A DNA stretch of 64,000 bases from Azospirillum soli (GTDB taxonomy: Bacteria; Pseudomonadota; Alphaproteobacteria; Azospirillales; Azospirillaceae): the NCBI RefSeq assembly GCF_017876165.1, contig NZ_JAGINQ010000027.1, positions 1 to 64,000 of the forward strand, in the 5' to 3' direction. The translations under genes and the position numbers were made by a program. The notes under the pieces are model-generated. The model ran no database searches. It had not been told where the DNA came from and saw only the letters and a list, made by a program, of their open reading frames with translations. Shown piece after piece: positions 31,098 to 43,000 of this stretch (the first letter of the stretch is position 1; every line of letters begins with the position of its first letter).

Positions 31098-34000
31098 TTA
31101 CCCGGTTATGAACCAGTCAGTTTGCACTTGATGTCGGCGAACCCCGGTCAGGGTGACATCATCGTTGTTGGAGAAGACGATCACCGCGTCTCCGGCGCCG
31201 TTGGCGGTCAGTGTGTAGGTCAGCCCGCCCCTCAGCTGGATGCGGTCGCCCTCGGCGGCGTTGAAGTCGGTGATCACGTCGTGCCCGTCACCGAGCCCCT
31301 CGGCGAAGCGCTGCCCGAAGACGAACACGTCCGCCCCGCCACCGCCGGTCAAGGTGTCGTTGCCCAGATCGCCGAACAGCAGGTCGTCGCCCAAGTCACC
31401 GAACAGAAGATCGTCGTCGCGCCCGCTGTACAGCGTGTCGCTGCCCATCCCGCCGTACAGTGTATCGGCTCCTATGTTGCCGAACAGAAGGTCGCTGCCC
31501 GTGTTGCCGAAGACGAGATCGGCACCATTGCCACCCGACAGTGTGTCGTTGTCGGCACCGCCTGTCAGGGCATCGTCGCCCAAATCCCCGTTCACGACGT
31601 CGCTGCCGTCGTCTCCGAACAGCGCGTCGTTCTCGCGCCCGCCATACAGGGTATCGTTGTCCCGGCCCCCGTACAGGGTGTCGGCGCCGGTGTTGCCGAA
31701 CAGCGCATCGGCGCCGGTGTTGCCGAGCAGCAGGTCGTTGTCGCTGCCGCCGAACAGGGTGTCGTGGTCCTCGCCGCCCTGGACGGTGTCGTTGCCCTCG
31801 TCGCCGTACAGCACGTCGTTGCCGGTCTTGGAGCCGACGAAGTCGTCGCCACCGCCGCCGTGCAGCGTGTCGTCGTCCGCGCCCAGCACGATGTACTGGC
31901 TGGCGCCGTCGCCGAACACATGCTGCGAGCCGGCACCGCCAATGACACGGGCTGGGCCGATGACGGCGGCGAAATCGACGTTCTCCAACTCGATTTCCAC
32001 GCCCTGGGGCAGGCCGCGGGTGTCGATGACCAACGCGGTCATGACTGGATTGGCCTCCGTCGTCGGGGTAGCGCCGATCACCAGCCGTTGCCCCGAAGCC
32101 ATGGCCTCCGGAGACATCGTCGGCACGACGGTCTGAACGAGCAGCGGCGTGGCGGTCGGCAACGCCGAGAGGAAGGTGGAGCCGCCTCCGGTCAGGTTCG
32201 TCTGATCCGCCGAGCCCGCCTCGGTCCGGGCACGGATCTCGGTGATCAGATCGTTGAGCGAGTTGCCGGCCACCTTCGGCGCGGTCTGGCCGGACACCTG
32301 CAAGCCGACCCCGACCGGGATCTGCGCCGATAGCAGGGCTTGTCCCGCCGTGGTCGTGATCAGGGGAATATCGGCGACGCCGTTGTTGCCGACCGATTCG
32401 ACGCGGGATGCCGTCACCACCGGGATGGTGATGGTGCGCGACACCGTGCCATCGTTGTTGAACGTCTGCCGTTGCTCGACGGCCACGCCATCGATCTCCG
32501 TCGACACGGGCGCCGAGGGGGGCGGCGGGCTGGCGGGTTCCGCGACCGTCGTGAAGGCGAAGGCGGGCACGCCGCCGACCACGCCGATGCCACCATAGGC
32601 ATTGCCCGCGAGGTCGGTGAAGGCGCCCTGGGGGACCTCCAGGTAATAGCCCGTGCCGTACCCCAGCGACACCCCCGGATTGATCGTGACGGTGCTGCCG
32701 CTGATCTGCACCAGGGTGGTATCGGTCGCCGAGACCGAAGCGACCGTATCGCCAGTTCCCGCAGCCTTCACGAGAATCGTGCCGGTTCCCCGGGCGACCG
32801 CTTCGCTGAAGGTCAAGGACAGGCCGGGGGTGAGCGCCACGCCCACCGCGTTCTGCGACGGGGTCTGGCCGACCAGCGTGGGCGCCACCGTGTCGAGCGT
32901 CAGGATGAAGGGCGCCGAGGCGGGCGAATCCGCCCCGTCCGCGTCCCGCACCATCGCCGTCAGCGTCTGGCTCGTCCCCGACAGGGTGCCGGTGGTGAAG
33001 GACCAGGCGCCGCTGCCGTCGGCGGTCGTCGTTCCATGCAGGTGGGGCCCGGCGTACAGCGTCACCAGCCCGGAGGCCAGCGTGGTTCCGGTCAGGGTCG
33101 GCGTGCGGATGTTGGTCCGGTTATCCCCCGGGATCCCGCTGTCCGACAGGGGAGCCAGCGCCATCGTCGGCGCCGTGGGCGCCGCCATGATGGTCAGGAT
33201 CAGTCCGCCGCTCGCGGTGGAGCTGTTGCCCGCCTGATCAACCGCCACGGCGGTGAGGGTGTGCAGGCCGGTGGCGAGGCTGGCGACCCCACCCGACCAC
33301 ACCCCGTTCTCGTCGGCGTCGGTCTCGCCGACCAGCGTCGCCCCGTCGTAAAGGCGGACGCGGGCGTTCGCCTCCGCCGTGCCGGTGACGGTGGGCGAGG
33401 ACACGTTGGTCATCCCGTTGCCGGCAACGCCACTGTCGCTGTCGGGATCGAGCGTCAGGGTGCCCGGCTGGGTGGGGGCGATCGTGTCGATGGTCACGGC
33501 CAGGCCCGACGCGGCGACCGTCCTGTTGCCGCTGCCATCGACCGTCGCCATTGAGATCATGCTGGTGGTCGCGGTGTTGCCGGCGACATCCACCGCCTCG
33601 ATCGAGATCTGCCGCGTGCCCTCGCTCAGGGTGGCGGAGGTGATCGTCCAGTTGCCGGACGCGTCCGCCGTCGTGACCCCCTTCACGGTCGCGCCGTCGT
33701 AGAGCGTGACGCTGCTCAGCGCCTCCGCCGTACCATGGAAGGTCGGGGTGACCTTCCTGGTCACGAGGTCGCTGTCGTCGAGCCCGGTGTCGGACGCCAC
33801 CGCCATGAACAGCGAGGGCGTCGCCATCGTGGTGTCGACGGTCAGCGTCAAACCGGCCGAAGCGAGGCTGGTGTTGCCGGCCGCGTCCACAGCGCGTGCG
33901 GTCAGCGTATGGGTGGCCTCGCCGAGGACGCTCGTGGTGATGGTCCAGGCCCCGAGTCCGCTCGCCGTCGCCTGACCGACGAGGTTGGAACCGTCGTACA

Positions 34001-37000
34001 GCGAGACGACGCTGTTGGCCTCGGCGTTGCCGGTCACCGTCGGCGTGGTGGCCTTGGTGATCCCGTCGCTGGTCGACCGCCCAATGTCGGAGCCGGCGGC
34101 GAAGGCCAGTCCGCTCGGCGCCGCGATGCCGGTGTCGATGGTGACGATCAGCGCGGCGGAGGCCGGGCTGCTGTTGCCGGCGACGTCCACCCCGGTTGCG
34201 GTGAGCGTGTGGGTGCCGTCGCTCCAGCCAGACGCGGTGAAGGACCAGGAACCCGATCCATCGGCCGTGGCGGTACCGACCACGGCCGTGCCGTCGCGCA
34301 GCGTCACCACGCTGTTCGCCTCGGCCAGCCCCTGGATACTGGGCGAGTTGATTTTGGTGATCCCGTCCGTGCTGGAGACACCGCTGTCCGATGCGGTCAC
34401 CAGATCGAGGGCGGACGGCGTGGTCGCGGTGGTGTCGATCGTGACGGTCAGGGCGGCGGAGGCCGCGCCCGTGTTGCCGGCCACATCGACGGCGAGCGCC
34501 GTCAGGCTGTGCAGGCCCGCCGACAGCGCGGCGGAGGTCGTGATCGTCCACAGCCCGGCCCCATCGGCGGTCGCCGTGCCGAGGCTGGTGGCGCCGTCAT
34601 AGAGGGTCACGGTGCTGCCAGCGTCGGCCGCCCCCGTGATGGTCGGCGCGGTGACGTTGGTCAGCCGGTCGTCGGAGAAGGTGCCGCTGTCCGAGGCCGC
34701 CGCCAGGGCGAGCGTCGGCGATCCCGGCGCCGTGCTGTCGATGGTGATGGTCAGCGCCGCCGAGGCGATGCTGGTGTTCCCCGCCACGTCGATCGTCCGC
34801 GCCGTCAGGGCGCGGGTGCCCTCGGCAAGGCCGCCGGACTGGATCGACCAGCTGCCGGCGCCGTTGGCTGTGCCGGTGCCGACCAGCGTCGCGCCGTCGT
34901 ACAGCATGACGACGTTGCCGGCCTCGGCCGTGCCGGTGACGGCCGGCGCGGTGAAGCGGGTGATGCTGTCGAGAAAGCTGCCGCTGTTCGACGCCGCCGC
35001 CAGCGCAAGACCGGTCGGCTCCGCCGCGACCGTGTCGATGGTGACCACGAGACCGGGCGACTGGCCGCTGGCGTTGCCGGTGACGTCCACCACGCTGGCG
35101 GTCAGCGTGTGCTCCCCCGCCCCCAGGCTCGGGGTGGTGAAGACCCAGGTGCCCAGCCCGCTCGCCGTGACGGTGCCGATCGCGCCGCCATTGTCGTAGA
35201 GGGTGACGGCGCCGCCCGCCTCCGCCGAACCCTGGATCGTCGGGGTGACGATGTTGGTCCGGTTGTCGGTGGCGTTGCGCCCGCTGTCGGACCCGGCGGC
35301 GAGCACCGGCGCGCTCGGCGTGTCGCCGGTGACGTCGATGGTGACCGTCACGCCGTCCGTGCCGATGTTGCCGCTGCCGTCGTCGGAGGAGACGCTGATG
35401 TTGTGCGCTCCCCCGCTGAGCGGTCCGGCGGTGTAGAGCCAGATTCCGGAACCGTTGGCCGTCACCGTCGCCTGCGGGCTACCGCCCAGCGAGACGATGA
35501 CCGGACGGTTGGCTCCCGCCATGCCGGTCAGGACCGGGCTCGTGTTGCCGGTGATGCGGTCGCCCTGAACCCCGGTGTCCGAAGCGCTGTCGAGCGCGAC
35601 GGTGACGCTGTCGGGAACGGTGTCGACGACGACGGTGAGCGACGCGGAGGCGTTGCTGGTGTTCCCGGCCAGATCCACGATGGTCGCGAACAGTGTGTGC
35701 GGCGTGCCGGTTCCGCCGGCCAGGGTCTGGTTGCTGGTGATGGCCCAGAAGCCGGCGCCGTCCGCCGTGGTGCTGCCGAGGTTGGTCGATCCCTCGAACA
35801 GGGTGACGGTGCTGCCTGCTTCCGCCAGGCCGTTGATGGTCGGGGTCTGGCTGGACGTCCGCAGATCGCCCAGGATGCCGCTGTCGGACGCCGCCGCCAG
35901 CGCCAGACTGCCCGGCGGCACGGCGCCGGTGTCGATCGTCACCACCAGGGCCGAGGAGGCGGCACCGGTGTTGCCGGCCGCGTCGATGGCGACGGCGAAC
36001 AGCGAGTGCGCCGTCCCGCTGTCCGAACCGGCGAGCGCCGAGCCGGCGGTGATCGTCCAGAATCCGCCCGTGGCGGTCGCGGTGCCGAGCGCCGTGGCGC
36101 CGTCGTAGAGCACGACCGTGCTGCCCGCCTCCGCCGTGCCCGTGACGGTCGGGGTGGTCACCGAGGTGACGCGGTCGTTCGGCCGCGCGCCGCTGTCGGA
36201 CGCGCCGGTCAGCGCCAGCGTGCCGGGCGCGTCCGGTGCGGTGATGTCCACCGTGATGCCGAGCGCGGCGGACGCGTTGCTGGTGTTGCCGGCGACATCG
36301 ACAAGCCAGGCCGTGAGGCTGTGAGTGCCGGCGCTGAGGCCGCTGCTGGTGACCGTGAAGAGGCCGTCGGCGCCGGCGGTGCCGGTGCCGACGAGGCTGG
36401 CGCCGTCGTAGAGCTGGACGAGGCCGTTCGCCTCCGCCGTGCCGACGCTGCCCACCAGGGTGGGCGTTCCGGTGTTGATCAGGCGGTCGGTGGAGGAGAT
36501 GCCGCTGTCCACCGCCAGCGCGAGTCCGGTCGGAACGGCCGCCGCCGTGTCGATGGTGACGAGGAAGTTCGCCGAGGCGGTGGAGGTGTTGCCCGCCGGA
36601 TCCACCGCGACGGCGGACAGGGTGTGGGTGGTGGCGGTCAGCGTGGGCAGACCGAACGACCAGAGTCCCACCCCGTTCGCGGTGACCGTTCCAAGCGCGG
36701 TGGCGCCGTCATAGACGGTCACGGCGCTGTTCGCCTCCACCGTGCCGGTGACGGTCGGGGCGGCGTTGCGGGTGATGCCGTCGGTGCTGGACGATCCGGT
36801 GTCCGTCGCGGCGGTGAGCGAGAGCGCCGAAAGGGTCGGCGCCACCGTGTCGATCGTGACGCTGAGCGGCGTGTTCGCCGCGCTGACGTTGCCGGCGGCG
36901 TCGGCGACGGTGACGCTGAAGTTGTGCTGGCCGCTCGTCAGGGCGCTGCCGGGGGCGACCGTCCAGACGCCGCTCCCGTTCGCGACCGCCGTGCCGACCG

Positions 37001-40000
37001 CCGTGGCGCCGTCGTAGAGGGTGATCGTGCTGTTGGCCTCGGCCGTTCCCGTCAGGCTGGGCGTGGCGAGGCGGGTGATGCGGTCGGTCGTGCTGAGTCC
37101 GGTGTCCGAACCCGCCGCGAGCGCCATCCCCGTCGCCGCGTTCGGCGCGATGGTGTCGATGGTGACGACGAGGGCGGCGGAGGCCCCGCTCGTGTTGCCG
37201 GCGAGGTCCACGCCACGCGCGGTCAGCGTGTGGTTGCCGTTGGAAAGCTGGGAACTGGTGACGGTCCAGGCGCCCGAAGGATCGGCCGTGGCGGAGCCGA
37301 GCAGCGTGGCTCCCTCGTACAGGTTGACCACCCCGCCCGGCTCCATCGTGCCGGTCAGATCGGGGGTGGAATCGTTGGTGACGGCGTCGCTGGTCAGGCC
37401 GCTGTTCGTGGCCGTGGACAGGGTCAGCGATGGCGTGGCGGCCGCGGTGTCGATCGTCACCATCAAGGTGGCCGATGTCGTCGAGGTGTTGCCCGCCGCA
37501 TCGACCGCGACGGCGGTCATGCTGTGGGTGCCGGCCGCCAGCGTGGCCGGAAGGATCGACCAGGCGCCCAGCGTGGACGCCTCGGCCGTGCCCACCGCGA
37601 GGGCGCCGGCGTAAAGGATGACGGTGCTTCCCGCTTCCGCCGTGCCGCTCATCAGGGGCTGGGTCGCGGAGGTGATGCGGTCGCTGTTGGAGGCGCCGGT
37701 GTCCGAGGCCTGCGCCATCGCCAGGGTCGGCTGGACGGTGGAGAGATCGACGGTCACCACGAGGTCGTTCGACGCGGCCGAGCTGTTGCCGGCCCGGTCG
37801 ACGCTGCGCACCGTCAGCGTGTGGCTGCCCGCCGCGAGCGCGTTGCTGGTGACGGTGAAGACGCCGAGCCCGTTGGCGGTCGCAGATCCCAGCGCCGATC
37901 CGCCCTTGTAGAGGGTGACGACGCTGAGCGCCTCGGCCGTGCCGACCACCTTGGGCGTGGCAAGGCGGGTCAGCCCGTCTGTCGCGGAGACGCCCGTGTC
38001 GGTCGCCGCCGACAGGGCGAGCCCGGTCGGCGCGTCGTTCACGGTGTCGATCGTGACGACGAGCCCGGCCGAGGATGCCGACGTGTTCCCCGCGAGGTCG
38101 ATGGCGACCGCGCTCAGCGTGTGCTGGCCGTTGATCAGGGTGCTGCTGGACAGCGACCAGCTGCCGCTGCCGTCGGCGGTCGTCGTGCCGACGAGCTTCG
38201 TTCCGTCGTAAAGCTGCACGGCGGCGTAGCCTTCCGCCGTGCCGGAGACGAGGGGCGTGACGACGTTGGTCAGCCGGTCCGAGCCGTCCACGCCGCTGTC
38301 CGAGGCGAGCGTGAGGCCGGTCGGGGCCGACGCCGACAGATCGATTGTGACGGTAAGGACGTTGGAGGCGGTGGTGGTGTTTCCGGCGCCGTCCACCACG
38401 ACCGCGTCCAGCGCGTGCGCGCCAGCGGAGAGCGTCGGCATCGCGACGAACCACAGCCCGGCGTCGCTCGCCGTGCCCGAGCCCATGAGCGTCGCGCCCT
38501 CGTACAGGGACACGACCGCGCCGGCCTCGGCGGTGCCGGCGACCGTCGGCGCCGCGATCCTGGTGATCGCGTCGTAGGACAGGCGTCCGCTGTCCGTCGC
38601 CGTCGTGAGCGCCACGCCGCTCGGTGGCGCGACGGCGGTGTCGATGGTGACGATCAGCGCGGCGGAGGCGCCGCTGGTGTTGCCGGCCGCGTCGACCGAC
38701 CGGGCCGTCAGGGTGCGGATTCCGTCGGCGATGCTGCCGGTCGTGATCGTCCAGGCGCCGGTGCCGCTGTCGGCCGTGGCGCTGCCGACGTACTCCGAGC
38801 CGGTGTAGAGAAGGACGGTGCTGCCCGCTTCCGCCGTTCCGGTCAGGGTCGGCGTGTGCACCTTCGTCAGGCGGTCGCCCACCGTGCCGCTGTCGGAGGC
38901 CGGATCGAGGGCAAGCCCGGTCGGCGCGTCCGGCGCGGAGGCGTCGATGGTGATGACGAGGGCGGCCGAGGCGTTCGAGCTGTTCCCGGCGAGATCCACC
39001 AGGCGCGTGGTCAGCGTGTGTTCGCCGGCGGCGAGCGGTGCCGTGATCTGCCAGAGGCCGGCGCCGTCCGCCGTGGTCATGCCGACGAAGCTGCCGGCGT
39101 CGTAGAGCGACACCTGCGCGCCGGCCTCGACCGTGCCGGTGATGGTGGGCGACAGCAGCCGCGTCCGGTTGTCGCCGGTCACGCCGGTGTCGGAGGCCAG
39201 CGCCAGCGCCGGGGCCGAAGGATCGGCGACGGACAGATCGACCGTCACCGTCAGCGTTCCGGCGCCGGACGAGCTGTTGCCGGCGGCGTCCACCGCCGTG
39301 GCGGTCAGCGTATGCGCGCCCTCGGTGAAGCCGGACGCGGTGAAGGACCACGCGCCAGTGCCGTCGGCCACGGCGGTGCCCAGCGGCGTCGCCGATCCGT
39401 TGTCGTACAGGGTGACCGTGCTGTTCGCCTCGGCCGAACCGGTGATCGACAGGGTGGTGGCCTTGGTCCGGTTGTCGCCGGACGACAGGCCGGTATCGGA
39501 CTCCGTGGTCAGCGCGAGGCCGCTCGGGTCCGGCGTGCCGGTGTCGATGGTGACGACCAGCCCGGCCGAGGCGGCGCCGGTGTTGCCGGCCGCGTCGATG
39601 GCGTGCGCGGTCAGGGTGTGGGAACCCGCCCCCAGCGTGCCGGCGGAGATGGCCCAGACGCCGCCCGTCGCGGTCGCGGTGCCGAGGGCGGTCGTGCCGT
39701 CGTGGAGGACCACGGTGCTGCCCGCCTCGGCGGTGCCGCTGATCGTCTGCGCCGCGACGTTGGTGATCCCGTCGTTCGGGGTGCCGCTGTCGGCGGACAG
39801 GGCGAGCGCGCCGGGAGCATCGGGGGCGACCGCGTCGATGGTGACGGCGAAACTGTCCGACAGCGCGCTGGTGTTGCCGGCGACGTCCACCAGGCGCGCC
39901 GTCAGGTCGTGCGAGCCGTTGCCCAGGGCGGAGGTGGTGATCGTCCAGGCGCCCGCGTTGTCGGCGGTGCCGGTTCCGAGCAGGCTGCCGGCCTTGTAGA

Positions 40001-43000
40001 GCGACACGGTGCCGCCGGCCTCCGCCGTGCCGGCGAGGGTCGGGGCCAGCACGCTGGTGATCCCGTCGCCGGGTGTGCCGCTGTCGGACACCAGCGTCAG
40101 GATGGCCGGAGCGTCGCCCGTGCGGTCGATGGTCACCGTCAGCTTGGCCGAGGCGGCGCCGGTGTTGCCGGCCACGTCGACGGCCTTGGCCGTGAGGTCG
40201 TGCAGGCCGGCGGACAGCGTGCTGGTGACCGCCCACAGGCCGTCGGCGTCGCTGGTCGCCACCCCGACGACGGTGGAGCCGTCCGTGTCGTACAGCGACA
40301 CGACGCTGCCGGCCTCGGCGGTGCCGGTCACGATGGGATTCGCGGCGTTGGTGATCCGGTCGGTGCCGGAAAGGCCGCTGTCGGAGCCCGCCTGCAACGC
40401 CAATGTTCCGGGAGCGTCCGGGGCCGTGATGTCGATGGTGATCGTCAGGCCCGACGAGATGCCCAGCGCCGTACCGCCGTGCTGGCCGGATGCCTTCAGG
40501 GTGTGGGTCCCCTCCGACAGCGCGGATCCCGAGACGATGGTCCACAGGCCGCCGCCGTCGGCGACCGCCGTGCCGATGACGACGTTCAGCTCGCTGGACA
40601 GGGTGATCGTGCCGCCCGCCTGGGCGGTGCCGGTGAAGGTCGGCGCGGTGACGTTGGTGATGCGGTCGGCGGCCACGCCCGAATCGGAGGCGAGCACCAG
40701 CCCGCCCGGAATGCCGACGCGGCCTGCCAGCGTGACCTCAAGCTCCGAATCCGAGCTGCTGTTGCCGGCAGCGTCCATCGCGCGCGCAATCAGCGTGTAG
40801 GTCCCGCCCGCGAACTCCGGCGTGGCGATCGACCAGGCGCCGGTGCCGTCCGCCGTGGCGGTGCCGAGCAGATTCGTCGCGGCGGGGCTGTCGTAGAGCG
40901 AGACCACGCTGCCGGCTTCCGCGCTGCCGGTGATGGTCGGCGCGACGGAATCGCCGTCGCTCACCAGCACGCCGATTACCGGGGCGCTGGTGTCGATGGT
41001 GACGGCCAGCCCGGCGGAGGCCACGCTCGTGTTCCCCGCCACGTCCACGGCGCGGGCGCTCAGCGTCTGGAGGCCGGGATTCAGATTCGTGCTGGTGATG
41101 GACCACAGGCCGCCGTTGTTGGCGACCGCGCTGCCCACGGCGGTGACGCCGCTGTAGAGCGTGACCGTGGCGCCGGCCTCGGCGGTGCCGGTGACGGTCG
41201 GGGTCGTGACGTTGGTCAGGCGGTCCGTGCTGGAGCGGCCGCTGTCGGACGCCGTGGTCAGGGCGAGGCCGGTCGGCTGGTCGGACTGGGTGTCGATGGT
41301 GACGGTCAGGGCGGCGGAGGCGGCGCCCGTGTTGCCGGCAACGTCGGTCGCCCGCGCGGTGAGCGTGTGCGCGCCGGCGGCGAGGGACGAGGTGACGATC
41401 GACCAGGCCCCGGTGCCGGCATCGGCCAGGGCGGTGCCGAGGAGCGTGGCGCCGTCGTAGAGCGCCACCGTGCTGCCGGCCTCGGCCGTGCCGGTGATGG
41501 TCGGCGTGTGCAGCCGCGTGCGGCCGTCGCCGGCCGTGCCGGTGTCCGAGGCGGGATCCAGCGCGACCGCGACCGGCGCGTCCGGCGCCACCACGTCGAT
41601 GGTGATGGCGAGCGCCTCGCTGTCGGTCGAGCTGTTGCCGGCCAGATCGACCGAGCGCGCGATGAGGGTGTGGTTCCCGCCGCCGAGCCCCGAGGGGGTG
41701 ATGGTCCACTGGCCGTCGGCTGCCGCCGTCGCCTGCCCGAGGATGGTGGTTCCCTCGTACAGGGTGACCACGCTCGATCCCTCGGCCGTGCCCGCGACGG
41801 CCGGCGCCGTGTCCTTGGTGATGCGGTCGCCCGCGACGCCCGTGTCCGACGCGCCCGTCAGCGCCAAGCCGGTCGGGGCCGTCGCGGCGGTGTCGACCGT
41901 GACGACGAGGCCCGAGGACGCTAACCCGGTGTTGCCCGCCGCGTCGATCGCGCGGGCGCTCAGGGTGTGCGCACCGACGGAAAGGCCGCTGGTCGCGAAC
42001 TCCCAGTTGCCCTGCGCGTTGACCGTGGCCGAGCCCAGCAGGGACGCTCCATCGTACAGAGCGACGACGCTGCCGAGCGCGGCCGTGCCGGTCACGACGG
42101 GCGCCGTGACGTTGGTCACGGCATCGGTCGTGCTGCGCCCGCTGTCGGTCGCCGCCGTCAGCCTGACGGAGCCGGGCGCGGCCGGCGCGGTGGTGTCGAT
42201 GGTGACCAGCAGGCTGCCGGAGCCGTCGCGCGTGTTGCCGGCCGCGTCGCGCGCCCGGGTGGAGAAATTGTGGGCGCCCTCCGGCCGGGCGCTGGAGGTG
42301 ATGGTCCAGGCGCCCGACAGATCGGCGGTCGCCGTCCCGACGACGTTGCCGCCGACCAGCAGGTCGATGACGCTGCTCGCCTCCGCGGTGCCGGTGAAGG
42401 TCGGGGCGGTGACGTTGGTGAGCCGGTCGGAACTGGAGGCGCCGCTGTCCGACGACGCCGTCAGCGAGGGGGCGGACGGGGCGGACGGCGGCGTGGTGTC
42501 GATGGTGATCGTCAGGGCGGCAGACAGGCCGCTGGCGTTGCCGGCCGGATCGACCGCCTGCGCCGTCAGCGTGTGTGCGCCTTCCGCCAGCGCGCCCAGC
42601 GTCGCCTGCCAGACACCGCTCGGGCTCGCGGTGGCGCTGCCGACGAGCGCGCCGCCGTTGTAAAGGCTGACGACCGCATTGGCTTCGGCGCTGCCCGAGA
42701 TCGCCGGGGTGTTGATGGACGTCAGCCGGTCGCCCGGCGTGCCGGTGTCGCTCCCCGCCGCGAGGGCGAGGCCGGTCGGGGCGGGCGAGCTTGTGTCCAC
42801 CGTGACGGCCAGGGAGGACGAGGCCGCGCTGGTGTTGCCGGCCGCGTCAACCGCGCGGGCGGTCAGCGTGTGCGCGCCCACCGCCAGCGGCGGCGCGGTG
42901 AGCGACCACGCCCCGGCGCTGTCGGCCGTCGTGGAGCCCAGCAGCGACGCGCCGTCGTAGAGGCTGACCACGCTGCCGGCCTCGGCCGTGCCGGCCGCGG

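Noticed and set aside
31086..32333. A 415-codon plus-strand frame
   Set aside because: It is antisense to the RTX repeat block of the adhesin.
36709..40545. A 1278-codon minus-strand frame inside the adhesin gene
   Set aside because: It is an alternative frame of the same strand with His/Arg-rich nonsense composition.
33735..41924. A 2729-codon open frame on the plus strand
   Set aside because: It is antisense to the giant adhesin gene. The repeated GC-rich modules keep the opposite strand open; the predicted product is Arg/Gly-rich without domains.
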